From CAYYMH01 sp964472785 (GTDB lineage: Bacteria; Zhuqueibacterota; Zhuqueibacteria; Thermofontimicrobiales; Thermofontimicrobiaceae): a DNA stretch of 64,000 bases. Below are positions 35,447 through 43,773 of this stretch, piece by piece. The notes beneath the pieces are model-generated. The model saw nothing but the letters and a program-made list of their open reading frames with translations. It made no database searches and had not been told where the DNA came from. The DNA lies in NCBI GenBank assembly GCA_964472785.1, contig CAYYMH010000019.1, positions 12,456 to 76,455 of the forward strand. The letters are read 5' to 3'. Both the position numbers and the translations under genes were made by a program. How positions within the stretch are numbered: the first letter of the stretch is position 1; each line of letters begins with the position of its first letter.

Positions 35447-36250
35447 TTATATTTTACCCGATGTCGAGCAAAAACCGATTTTTTCGATCCCGTTCCGGAT
35501 GGCTAACATTTCACTGACAATGGAAATCGCTATTTCACCTGGCGTTTCAGTGCCAATATTCAAACCAATCGGTGCATGAACTTTTTCCAGTGCTAGAGTC
35601 GAAATGCCCTTTTTCGACAAATTATCGAAAATCTGCTTTACTTTTTTAGCCGATCCCATCATGCCGATATAACGCACCAGTAAATTGACAACGTTTTCCA
35701 AAACAAGCTCATCATGCTGATGTTGTGGTGTTGCGATGACCAGCCAATCATTTGATGAAAATTGAGTATCTTCAATAAAACGGACGTATTTTTGAGCAAT
35801 TAGCTTTGTGTTTTCCGGAAATTGATTCGGATCAAGAATTCCGTCCCGATCATCCACAATTCGGATCGACCAGCCTGTCTCATGAGCGATTTTTGCCAAA
35901 GCTTTCCCGACATGTCCGCCGCCAAATATCGTTAATAAATGCGCTGTTAGAACGGGTTCAAAAAAGAGCGTCATGGTGCCACCGCACATCATTTCGCTCT
36001 GCTCAAGTTTATCTAAAACATATTTCATGAGCACAGGTTTACCATCAGCAAGTACATGTTTTGCGGCTTTAAACGCCTCAACTTCGATGCTTCCTCCGCC
36101 AACTGTGCCTTCAGTTTTGCCATCGGCAAAGAAAATGGCTCTAGCACCGGCAGTCCTTGGTGTTGAGCCTTCACTTTCGACGACAGTGATGATGCAAAAT
36201 TTTTCATTCTTTGATTTTAACTCAGCAATTCGTTCAATTAATTCAGCCAT
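35447..36250 (-). CDS. XdhC/CoxI-family molybdenum-enzyme maturation protein
   Basis: A 267-aa protein. The N-terminal XdhC domain has VESEGSTPRTAGARA (about 24-38) and GTVGGGSIE (about 48-56), with MCGGTM near 89. The C-terminal Rossmann domain has IFGGGHVGKALAK (about 112-124). Such proteins insert sulfurated molybdenum cofactor into xanthine-dehydrogenase-type enzymes. GGAGG precedes the ATG. It is followed on the same side by a MocA-like gene upstream; no molybdenum hydroxylase subunit lies in the window. Confidence 0.88.
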   Translation of the reverse strand: MAELIERIAELKSKNEKFCIITVVESEGSTPRTAGARAIFFADGKTEGTVGGGSIEVEAFKAAKHVLADGKPVLMKYVLDKLEQSEMMCGGTMTLFFEPVLTAHLLTIFGGGHVGKALAKIAHETGWSIRIVDDRDGILDPNQFPENTKLIAQKYVRFIEDTQFSSNDWLVIATPQHQHDELVLENVVNLLVRYIGMMGSAKKVKQIFDNLSKKGISTLALEKVHAPIGLNIGTETPGEIAISIVSEMLAIRNGIEKIGFCSTSGKI

Positions 36251-36279
36251 TCATCCTCCAATTAAGCTGTTTTTAGAAT

Positions 36280-36310
36280 GCCACAGAGAAATAGAGTGCA
36301 CAGAGTAAAA
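36280..36310. repeat. Intergenic CACAGAG-type repeat (fragment)
   Basis: ATGCCACAGAGAAATAGAGTGCACAGAGTAAAAAA resembles a left arm of the dispersed CACAAAG family. It separates the XdhC and MocA-like genes. Confidence 0.4.
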
Positions 36311-36371
36311 AATCAAACTAATTATTATTCTGCGGCTATTATAATAAATTCTTTGTTCAAAAGCAATGTTT

Positions 36372-36962
36372 TTATTGACAATATTGGTAGTATAATTCTG
36401 GTGTATTTATGTTTAGCAGAATCCCCGGATCGTCAACCGGGATAAATTTGGTCAAATGCCGGTACTTGTGAGTGACGAATTTTGCTCCTGCTTTCAAAGG
36501 CGCTTTTCTCAATTCATCGAAAAACCGATCGGGCACGATCAGCGGATGACCGGATTTATTTTTGTACTGGGGTTTGATACAATATGTTTTGTCTAAACTG
36601 AATTCGTGTAGTAATTTTTTGAACGTATTAAGCTTTACAGTGGGATAATCAATCGGGCACAAAAAAAAGCCTGCACAATGTTCCGGCAATGCATCCATTC
36701 CCAACCAGATTGAAGAAAGCATTCCCTGATCAGGATTAGCATTAATTATAATTTTTGCATCAAGTCGCAGCTTACTTATTTGAGGATAAAAATTTTTATT
36801 GGTTACTACCAAAATGGGATTAATGTGGAGTTGCTTTAAATTATCAACAACTAACTCTACAAATGTCTTCCCTTGATATGTTAAAAGAGGTTTGTCACCC
36901 ACATTTTTTAATCGTGTTCCAAATCCGGCAGCCAGTACAATTCCAGCAGTCTGTTTTTGCAT
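36372..36962 (-). CDS. MocA-like nucleotidyltransferase (MobA-related)
   Basis: A 196-aa NTP-transferase of the molybdenum cofactor cytidylyltransferase type. The nucleotide-binding GIVLAAGFGTRL (8-19) is followed by KPLL, ANPDQGMLSSI (about 80-90), the metal-binding CPIDYP and a GHPLIVP segment. MocA attaches CMP to molybdopterin for hydroxylase-type enzymes, which fits the neighbouring XdhC. Its C-terminus continues directly to the stop, with no fusion. Confidence 0.85.
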   Translation of the reverse strand: MQKQTAGIVLAAGFGTRLKNVGDKPLLTYQGKTFVELVVDNLKQLHINPILVVTNKNFYPQISKLRLDAKIIINANPDQGMLSSIWLGMDALPEHCAGFFLCPIDYPTVKLNTFKKLLHEFSLDKTYCIKPQYKNKSGHPLIVPDRFFDELRKAPLKAGAKFVTHKYRHLTKFIPVDDPGILLNINTPELYYQYCQ

Positions 36963-36973
36963 GAAATCAACAG

Positions 36974-37489
36974 TTATTTATTCGATTCATTCAATGCTTT
37001 ATATGAAACATCGAAATATGCAACACCCTCAGTCAAACCGCCCCAGGAATTCTTTTTGAGCGAAATATAAAGTTTCGCCACCTTGTTGGGAAAAATCATC
37101 ACATCTTCTCTGGTCTCGATGTCAAATGTTTTGATTTTCCAACCGGTCGAAGCATAATACTTGGCTCTTACTTTGTAAATTCCGGGTTGCAGCGTGAGTT
37201 GATAATTGTATTTACGTTTAATGTTGCTCAGATCATCGGTTTTGATGTGGAAGTTATTTACGTAAAGTTCAACATAATTTTTGTAGCTATTCTTTGTGTC
37301 AGCGACGTTATCAATCTTAACGATTAAATTGGGCTTTTGCTCTTTTTGCACATATTGCGGTAACGGAGCGAAGGGTTTTATTTTTTGATAAGACTCGTCC
37401 ATGTTGATTTTCGGATGCCCCGAACAACCAAAAATCGTTATAATAATTATTCCCAACAGCGACACATATTTTATTAATTTGGCGTTCAC
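36974..37489 (-). CDS. Putative lipoprotein of unknown function
   Basis: The GTG at 37489, 8 bp after AAGGAGAT, gives 171 aa starting NAKLIKYVSLLG. A hydrophobic segment ends in the lipobox ITIFGC, so the protein is likely lipid-anchored. The body is beta-rich, with LQPGIYKVRAKYYASTGW resembling PEGA/transthyretin-like strands. The earlier ATG at 37519 overlaps the ribosome-binding site. It is transcribed ahead of the MocA-like gene, 11 bp apart. Function unknown. Confidence 0.65.
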   Translation of the reverse strand: MNAKLIKYVSLLGIIIITIFGCSGHPKINMDESYQKIKPFAPLPQYVQKEQKPNLIVKIDNVADTKNSYKNYVELYVNNFHIKTDDLSNIKRKYNYQLTLQPGIYKVRAKYYASTGWKIKTFDIETREDVMIFPNKVAKLYISLKKNSWGGLTEGVAYFDVSYKALNESNK

Positions 37490-37585
37490 GATAACATCTC
37501 CTTGTATTTGAATAATCAAATCAACTGATACATTAAATTAGACGATTGAATTTATCAGATGTTCAATTATTTTTAGCTGACGCTA

Positions 37586-38161
37586 TCATCGAATTCTGAT
37601 CAATATTTTTAATTGACTGGATTCATTAAAAGATAGCTGTATTAAGCTCATGTCTTCAACGCCGGGCGGAATTCTTAATTTAAAAGAAATTTCTTTTTCG
37701 ATACCCCCTGTATTCCAGCACAATGAACAAAACTCAAAAAAGAACAACGATGCGCTTCGGCCTTCGCATACCGGACATATTGCATTTACGGGAATTTCAA
37801 GCGGAATAACACACCCATTATGTGCCTCTTGTTCGTTTAAAATTATTTCTAAATCAGGCTTTAATTTTCCGCTAAAAAAGCTCCCGCTGTCTTCCCACAT
37901 TCGGTAGAACAGATTATCATCGCCAAAATGAAACAGCTCTTTTTTAGCGTCAGTTTCGTGATTCAAATCATCATCATAATGTTTACGCTTTTCCCGATCT
38001 CCAATTGTTTCGTACGCTTCCTGAATATCCTGAAATCGATTCGCGTCATCAGTTTTGGTGACGTCAGGATGATACTGCCGCGCCAATTGCCGGTAAGCTT
38101 TTTTGATATCCTGTTGCGAACAAGCTCTCGGCACGCCCAATATAACATAATAATTTTTCAT
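37586..38161 (-). CDS. Reduced DnaJ-like co-chaperone
   Basis: A 191-aa protein with an N-terminal J domain (1-65: YYVILGVP, KKAYRQLARQYHPD with the essential HPD, and QEAYETIGD). The region after it is acidic. Then follow only two CxxC units (CPVCEG, CSLCWNTGG) instead of the four of canonical DnaJ, and a short part of the substrate-binding domain. It would stimulate DnaK ATPase. It lies downstream of two Hsp20 genes, though a terminator separates them. Confidence 0.85.
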   Translation of the reverse strand: MKNYYVILGVPRACSQQDIKKAYRQLARQYHPDVTKTDDANRFQDIQEAYETIGDREKRKHYDDDLNHETDAKKELFHFGDDNLFYRMWEDSGSFFSGKLKPDLEIILNEQEAHNGCVIPLEIPVNAICPVCEGRSASLFFFEFCSLCWNTGGIEKEISFKLRIPPGVEDMSLIQLSFNESSQLKILIRIR

Positions 38162-38204
38162 AATCCTCTAAATTATTTTTAACTCAAAATATTCTTTTCT
38201 ATTA

Positions 38205-38280
38205 AAATCGCCAAGCTCGCAAAGAAAAAACAAGTAAATTTACAAACCTCACGTTCTTTGCGGCTTTGCGTGGATAATTT
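38205..38280. repeat. Intergenic CGCAAAG/CTTTGCG inverted repeat (family copy)
   Basis: AAAATCGCCAAGCTCGCAAAGAAAAAA and TTCTTTGCGGCTTTGCGTGGAT are inverted arms about 25 bp long around an AT spacer, similar in style to the copies at 19638 and 26150. Confidence 0.55.
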
Positions 38281-38385
38281 ATTTTTTTGTAGCCTGCTGT
38301 TACGTTACGAATAATATGGGTTATAACAGTTTCACACTTGTTAATAATTTAAACGATTATGAAAAAAAAGTCAAGTCAATTTTCA

Positions 38386-38429
38386 CAAAAAAAGGGCACT
38401 CGATTTACACACTCAATCGAACGCCCTTT
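38386..38429 (-). terminator. Intrinsic terminator of the Hsp20 genes
   Basis: On the minus strand AAAGGGC pairs with GCCCTTT and inside it TCGATT with AATCGA, followed by a run of Ts. It ends transcription after the second Hsp20 gene. Confidence 0.8.
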
Positions 38430-38447
38430 AACTATCAATTTACATCA

Positions 38448-38885
38448 TTACGAAATGGAAATTTCTTTAGGTTTGCTTTCTTCCTTTTTCGGAAGATGAA
38501 TTGTCAGGATACCATCTTTACATGATGCCGAAATATTTTCGGTCTCAATTGGCGTATCCAGATTAAAGCTTCGCTGAAACGAACCGTATCGTCGTTCGAC
38601 GCGATGAAAATTTTCATCTTTTTCTTTCTTCTCTTCTTTTTTCTCACCTTTAATCGTCAGCGTATTATCTTCCACACTCAATTTGATGTCATCTTTTGAC
38701 ATGCCCGGTACTTCAGCCGCAATCACATAATCGTCTTTGGTTTCTTTTATATCAACGACCGGATAACCGGGAGTCAAATTCTCTCCCTCTTCAGGAAATG
38801 AACGGTAAAAATTATCAAAAACTCGGTCCAATTCACTGCGAAAATTTTGAAATTCACCTGCGGGTCTCCAACGTATAATAGCCAT
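38448..38885 (-). CDS. Hsp20-family small heat shock protein (second copy)
   Basis: A 145-aa ATP-independent holdase with an alpha-crystallin domain (about 40-130). It has VDIKETKDDYVIAAEVPGM, the SVEDNTLTIKGEKK strand, YGSFQRSF, and the C-terminal LPKKEE tail with an ISIS end. The domain is full length. It is 35 bp downstream of a paralogue and probably cotranscribed. Confidence 0.95.
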   Translation of the reverse strand: MAIIRWRPAGEFQNFRSELDRVFDNFYRSFPEEGENLTPGYPVVDIKETKDDYVIAAEVPGMSKDDIKLSVEDNTLTIKGEKKEEKKEKDENFHRVERRYGSFQRSFNLDTPIETENISASCKDGILTIHLPKKEESKPKEISIS

Positions 38886-38920
38886 GGTTTATTCCTCCTA
38901 TAAAATTTTGGTTATTTTAC

Positions 38921-39364
38921 TTATGAAATTTTGATTGAAATTTCTTTTGGTTTCGCCTCTTCTTTTTTTGGTAGCATAATGTTTAAAATACCATCCTTAA
39001 ATTCTGCCTTGACTTTTTCATTATCTACTTTAGTTGGCAGTCTGAAGCTCCTCTCAAGCTTACCATAACGGCGTTCTGTCCTGAAATAATTTTCATTTTC
39101 CTTTTTTGCTTCGCTCTTCTTCTCCCCTTTAATTGTCAAAATAGAATCAGAGATACTAATCTTCACATCATCTTTACTTAAACCGGGCAGTTCTGCAGAA
39201 ATTTCTAATTGATCCTTTCTTTCTTTAATATTTACTAATGGATAAGTCATCGGAAAATCAACTGCCTCATCAGAAATGGAACCAAAGAAATTTTGGTACA
39301 ATCTGTCCATTTCATTTCTCAGTTCTTCAATGTCTGACGTTGGTCTCCATTTAGTAATTGCCAT
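38921..39364 (-). CDS. Hsp20-family small heat shock protein (first copy)
   Basis: A 147-aa alpha-crystallin-type chaperone, clearly a paralogue of the next gene: VNIKERKDQLEISAELPGLS, SISDSILTIKGEKK, RYGKLERSFRLP and LPKKEEAKPKEISI. A strong AAGGAGGG ribosome-binding site precedes the ATG. The promoter region holds a cluster of TGTCAA/TTGACA half-sites near 39545-39578. Expected to protect unfolded proteins during stress together with the J protein. Confidence 0.95.
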   Translation of the reverse strand: MAITKWRPTSDIEELRNEMDRLYQNFFGSISDEAVDFPMTYPLVNIKERKDQLEISAELPGLSKDDVKISISDSILTIKGEKKSEAKKENENYFRTERRYGKLERSFRLPTKVDNEKVKAEFKDGILNIMLPKKEEAKPKEISIKIS

Positions 39365-39673
39365 AGCTTATCCCTCCTTCCTGATTATTTGTTAACTATT
39401 CACATTGATGCTAATTTTTCAACTTTTCATCAAGTGAAAATACAAACTCTATGCCAGAGGTTGAGATAATTGCTTAATAAATGATTATAATAGACTTATG
39501 AAGTTAATAATAAAATGAAGAGGCTGGGAATGACTAAAATTAAATGTCAAATTGACAAATGATAAACTAATATTGTCATAATTTCCTATACTTTTTTCAG
39601 ATTAATTTCGAAGGGTATTTTTCGTAAAGATCTTTGAGAAAAATTCTTCAAACTCATTTGATGAAAGTGTAAC
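39365..39673. other. Intergenic region upstream of the Hsp20 pair
   Basis: About 310 bp of AT-rich DNA. Apart from the TGTCAA-type palindromes described separately, nothing is recognised. No CIRCE (GAGTGCTAA) element was seen. Confidence 0.5.
39545..39578. promoter_or_regulatory. Clustered TGTCAA/TTGACA palindromes
   Basis: TGTCAA-A-TTGACA (39545-39557) is a perfect 13-bp palindrome, and its right half pairs again with TTGTCA at 39573-39578 after 14 bp. Three half-sites in 34 bp, about 180 bp upstream of the Hsp20 genes, look like an operator for a dimeric regulator. Which gene it serves is not certain. Confidence 0.35.
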
Positions 39674-41677
39674 TTATTCCGGTTTTTTTACCAAATCATA
39701 TATTTTTGCTTCTAAAAAAACATTGAGCAAATCGCCATCAACCTTTCCTTCGTCAACTTCCCATTGCAAAATATCCAGTGCTTTTTCAATTGGAACGGAT
39801 TTTTTATAGGGTCGATCCCAGGCAGTTAATGCATCGAAAATGTCGGCGATAGTCATCATTTTGGATTGAATTGGTATTTCCTGATCCGATAACTTTCGCG
39901 GATATCCGCTTCCATCTAATTTTTCGTGGTGAGCATAGGCAATTTGGGGAATGCCACTCAGCTCTTTGGTCCAGGGGATTCTATTCAAGAAGTTAAAAGT
40001 ATGTGTTACATGCGACTCGATTTCTTCGCGCTCAATTTGACTCAAACTTCCTTTTGGAATTGAGAGTCGTTCAATTTCCCGTTCCGTTAGCAAATGTTCA
40101 AACTTTCCGTTTTCGTTAATGACAATATTTGCAATTTTAGATAGCATCTCGAAGCCGGCGCTTTTCATCACGGTTGGTTCGTTTATTTCGAATATTACTT
40201 TCAAATACTGATCTAATTGTTCCAGCCTGTCCTGAGTTTGCTGATCAATTGTCTGTAATTTGGAGAGCGCTTTTTCGCGTGCCTCTTCCAGCAAATAGTT
40301 TAGCTTTTCCTTTGAATAATTGAGTTCGGTAGCCTGGCTAAATATTTTAAATCTGGTTTTAATGGCGTCTAATTCATACGGAAAAAGCTTTTTGGCTTTG
40401 ACCAGGATATTTTCACGTACACCGATTTTCCCGAAATCGTGGAGCAGCGCCGCATAATTAATTTGTTGAATGTCATCCCTGGAAAATCTTACTTGTCGGA
40501 ACCGTCCCAGCTTTATTTTATCTATGGTTGCAGCCAAAGATGTAGTTAATGTTGCGACACGTTCAGAATGTCCGAAAGTAGTAGGATCTCTCTGTTCAAT
40601 CGCATGCACGGATGCTTTGATAAATCCCTCGAAAAGATTCTTAATTTCTTCGTAAAGTCTTGTATTTTCAATCGAAACAGCAGCTTGACTGGCAAGCGAA
40701 CTGGCTAAATCAACACACTTTTTGTCAAATCTAACAACGTCTTCTTCAACTTTGCTCTTCGAGCTTAATCGCGCATTCCAGTTCTTTTTTTTATTTATTA
40801 ATTGCAGCACGCCAATAATTTCATCTTTATGATTTTTCATGGGAATAACTAACATTGATGTGGTACGGTATCCGACAGATTCATCAAAAGAGCGATTGTG
40901 CGTGAATTCTGAATTTTTTGGCAGGTTATAAACATCGTCGATATTCAAAATTTCTCCGGAAAGAGCAACCTGACCTGCAATACTCCGCTTTTCAATCGGC
41001 ATTAAGGATTCATTAAAATCAACCTCTATCGAGTCGCATTGTGCAAGTTTGAAACGGAGTTGCTTATCTTTAAAATAATCAGACTCATCTGCCTCGATAT
41101 CTTCAATTTTTTCCACCAAATAAAGACTTCCTGCATCGGCAACAGTTATTTCTCTGCTTTTTTTTAAGATCATTTCCAACAGTTTGTCCGGATCGCGCTC
41201 TGCGGATAAGGCAATGCCAATATCATTCAATTCACGAAGTTCTTTGGTCTGTGCGTCAAAAAGTTGTTGCAATTTAACTAAATCTTGTTTATTCAATAAA
41301 TACTGCCGTGCGTTTTGCAGGAACTGATGGAATAATTTGTCACTGATTGATAACGGAATGCTCTGCACAAACTCGAATAATAGATTACCTGAAGGAAGTT
41401 TCAAATCTGTTTTTTCCGAGTCATCCACAACAATAATTGAGAGGTATTTACCTGTGTTATTTAAATTTAAATCATCTGCTTTATCAATAAAATAGCTAAA
41501 ATGGGTTCGATCAATAACCAGAATAAAAAAATTATGTTGCTCAATTTGTTGTAGAAAAGATGCTTTTGATTTGATATGTTTGATTTTAAATTCATTATTG
41601 AGATTGACAAATCGGTTAGCAATTTTTGGAGTGAATTCATCACAAAAACAAAAGATGATAGTTTGTTCCCGGTGCAT
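39674..41677 (-). CDS. GAF/HD-GYP protein, c-di-GMP phosphodiesterase-like
   Basis: A 667-aa cytoplasmic regulator. The N-terminal 130 residues resemble a degraded receiver domain, then a GAF domain (about 155-345, with LVIPMKNHKDEIIGVLQLINK). The C-terminal HD-GYP domain (about 355-660) has LLHDFGKIGV near 422-431, then an insertion of about 110 residues (about 455-565), and HH near 600 plus LDGSGYP and ADIFDALT. The catalytic residues HD, HH and GYP are present. Predicted to hydrolyse c-di-GMP in response to a GAF signal. The insertion between the metal motifs is unusual. Confidence 0.88.
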   Translation of the reverse strand: MHREQTIIFCFCDEFTPKIANRFVNLNNEFKIKHIKSKASFLQQIEQHNFFILVIDRTHFSYFIDKADDLNLNNTGKYLSIIVVDDSEKTDLKLPSGNLLFEFVQSIPLSISDKLFHQFLQNARQYLLNKQDLVKLQQLFDAQTKELRELNDIGIALSAERDPDKLLEMILKKSREITVADAGSLYLVEKIEDIEADESDYFKDKQLRFKLAQCDSIEVDFNESLMPIEKRSIAGQVALSGEILNIDDVYNLPKNSEFTHNRSFDESVGYRTTSMLVIPMKNHKDEIIGVLQLINKKKNWNARLSSKSKVEEDVVRFDKKCVDLASSLASQAAVSIENTRLYEEIKNLFEGFIKASVHAIEQRDPTTFGHSERVATLTTSLAATIDKIKLGRFRQVRFSRDDIQQINYAALLHDFGKIGVRENILVKAKKLFPYELDAIKTRFKIFSQATELNYSKEKLNYLLEEAREKALSKLQTIDQQTQDRLEQLDQYLKVIFEINEPTVMKSAGFEMLSKIANIVINENGKFEHLLTEREIERLSIPKGSLSQIEREEIESHVTHTFNFLNRIPWTKELSGIPQIAYAHHEKLDGSGYPRKLSDQEIPIQSKMMTIADIFDALTAWDRPYKKSVPIEKALDILQWEVDEGKVDGDLLNVFLEAKIYDLVKKPE

Positions 41678-42012
41678 TTTCTCTCCTTCTGAAAATGTAA
41701 TGTAATATCAATGTAATCGAAGAGTTAACAAAATTAAAAAAGCAATTAATGCTGATAACTAAATTATAATTATTCATTTCTCTTCATTAATGTTTCAATA
41801 TAGCAAACAAAGTTAACAATGGCAAGCATTTTTTAAAATCATACAATTTTGTAAATTCTTGTAATCTCTATCATTAATCGTTGGTTAAAAACACTTTTAA
41901 TAATTCAAAGCTTTATCATTAGTACTTGACAAATTAGAATATTTTGGATATATTTCCTTATTGAATGAATTAAATGATCCATTCAAAAGGACTTCTTGTT
42001 TAGGAGCGTAAT
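41678..42012. other. Divergent intergenic region
   Basis: About 335 bp of AT-rich DNA between the HD-GYP gene and the peptide-binding lipoprotein gene. It contains the promoter at 41926-41954 and, in the leader, an inverted TGAATG/CATTCA pair. Nothing else. Confidence 0.5.
41926..41954 (+). promoter_or_regulatory. Sigma70-type promoter of the binding-lipoprotein gene
   Basis: TTGACA (41926-41931) and TATATT (41949-41954) are separated by 17 bp, close to the consensus. A TGAATG...CATTCA inverted pair lies just downstream and could be an operator. Confidence 0.65.
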
Positions 42013-43686
42013 ATGAAATACATCAGTATTCTGTTAATTCTGTTTTTGTCGATTTTTCTGGTCTTTTCGTGTGGCAGTGATAAAAACAATCAAAACAAAA
42101 CCGACATTCACGCTCACTTTGATCCCGAAAAACCGGAATACGGCGGTACTCTGATTCGGGCGTTGAGCGGCGATCCGGTGTCCTTGCAACCTTTGTACGG
42201 CTACAGCGATGGTGCTTCCTGTGAGGTAATTATCCATTTGTTTCCGCCATTGGTCAGAAAATTGGAAGATGTGGAAAATCCCGGTAAACCAAAGCTGACA
42301 CCGGTACTTGCAGAAAATTGGGAATTTTCTGATAACGGTAAAGTGCTTAATTTCAAATTGCGAGAAAATGTATTTTGGGAAGATGGTGTTGAAGTGACAA
42401 CCGATGACGTTATTTTTACCTACCAGAAAGCAATCGATCCGGCGACCAAAACCATCGTGCATTATGCGTTCAGTAAAATTGATACCGTGCTCGCTTTGGA
42501 TAAGTATCGGTTTAAAGTAATTTATAAACAGCCGTTCGTTTACGCCGTATTTCGCTGGGATATTGGGTTGTTGCCTAAACATATTTTAGAAGGAAAAAAT
42601 ATCAACACCGATGAATTTAATCGGCATCCGGTCGGTTATGGCATGTTTAAATTCAAAGAATGGAAAAGCAACGAGCAAATCATTTTAGAGGCAAACGAAA
42701 ACAGTTACTGGGGACGTCCGTATTTGGATAGAATGATTTTCAGAATTATCCCGGAATCCGCAGTACAGATTCTGGAACTCAAAGCTGGAAATCTGGATTT
42801 GGTGACACGGTTGCACACGTCTCAATTTGTCAGAGATTTGACCGGGCCGGAAGTTGAGCAAATAATTAATAAATATGAATACAAAGATAATTTTATGTAC
42901 GGATTGGTGTTTAATCTGAAAAATACACTTTTTCAGGATCGAACTTTGCGTCAGGCAATTAATTACGCCATTGATAAACAGAGCATTATTGAAGGCGTCC
43001 AGTACGGTATGGGGAGACCTTGTTGGGGACCGATTCCGCCGGAATCCTGGGCGTACAAACCTAACATTAAAAAATATCCTTTTAATCCTGAAAAAGCGCG
43101 CGAATTGCTCTCTCAAATTGGTTGGGACGATAGCGACAATGATGGCATTTTAGATAAAAACGGTAATCCTTTGGAATTTACCATGCTCTCCCCGCAAAAT
43201 GAAGCAGTTCAGCAAATCGTCACCATTGTTCAGCAGCAACTCAAACAGGTTGGCATTTCAATGAAAATCAAAGTTGTTGAGTGGAGTGTCTATTTGAATA
43301 CTTTTATTGCTAATCGAAACTTTGATATGTGCGTAACCCGCGGTGGACTGGGCGTGCTGGATCCGGATTTGTCTTTTGAATTTCATTCCAGCCAAATTCA
43401 CGACACGGAGTATAATTGGGCAACCTACATCAATCCGGTGCTCGATAGTTTAATCGAAAAATCCCTCACTACATTTGACAAAAAAGAAAGAAAAGCGTGC
43501 TTTTACCAGGCACAACAAATTTTAGCCGAAGACGTCCCTGTGATTTATCTCTATTTGAGAAACAGCATGTTCGCGACGAACAAACGCGTTCAGGGACCGA
43601 AGCCTTATCCGGCACCACTCGGCTTTGATTACAACCTTGATGATTGGTGGATTCCTAAAGTATTTCAGAGAAACAATCAGCAATAG
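42013..43686 (+). CDS. Extracellular peptide-binding lipoprotein (SBP_bac_5 family)
   Basis: A 557-aa ABC-transporter binding protein. The signal peptide ends in a lipobox (LVFSC, Cys20). Family marks include YGGTLIRALSGDP, VLAENWEFSDNGKVLNFKLR, DVIFTYQKAID, and the later DRTLRQAINYAIDKQSI. Such proteins deliver oligopeptides, dipeptides or nickel to a permease. No permease is adjacent; the OppD-like ATPase at 18638 is the only related gene in the window. GGAG precedes the ATG. Confidence 0.92.
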   Translation: MKYISILLILFLSIFLVFSCGSDKNNQNKTDIHAHFDPEKPEYGGTLIRALSGDPVSLQPLYGYSDGASCEVIIHLFPPLVRKLEDVENPGKPKLTPVLAENWEFSDNGKVLNFKLRENVFWEDGVEVTTDDVIFTYQKAIDPATKTIVHYAFSKIDTVLALDKYRFKVIYKQPFVYAVFRWDIGLLPKHILEGKNINTDEFNRHPVGYGMFKFKEWKSNEQIILEANENSYWGRPYLDRMIFRIIPESAVQILELKAGNLDLVTRLHTSQFVRDLTGPEVEQIINKYEYKDNFMYGLVFNLKNTLFQDRTLRQAINYAIDKQSIIEGVQYGMGRPCWGPIPPESWAYKPNIKKYPFNPEKARELLSQIGWDDSDNDGILDKNGNPLEFTMLSPQNEAVQQIVTIVQQQLKQVGISMKIKVVEWSVYLNTFIANRNFDMCVTRGGLGVLDPDLSFEFHSSQIHDTEYNWATYINPVLDSLIEKSLTTFDKKERKACFYQAQQILAEDVPVIYLYLRNSMFATNKRVQGPKPYPAPLGFDYNLDDWWIPKVFQRNNQQ

Positions 43687-43773
43687 ATTTAACATTGATC
43701 GAACAATAGGTGCACGCCACCTAAATTAATAAACAAAAAATAATGAAACAGTTGCAAATTAAAGAATTCCATT

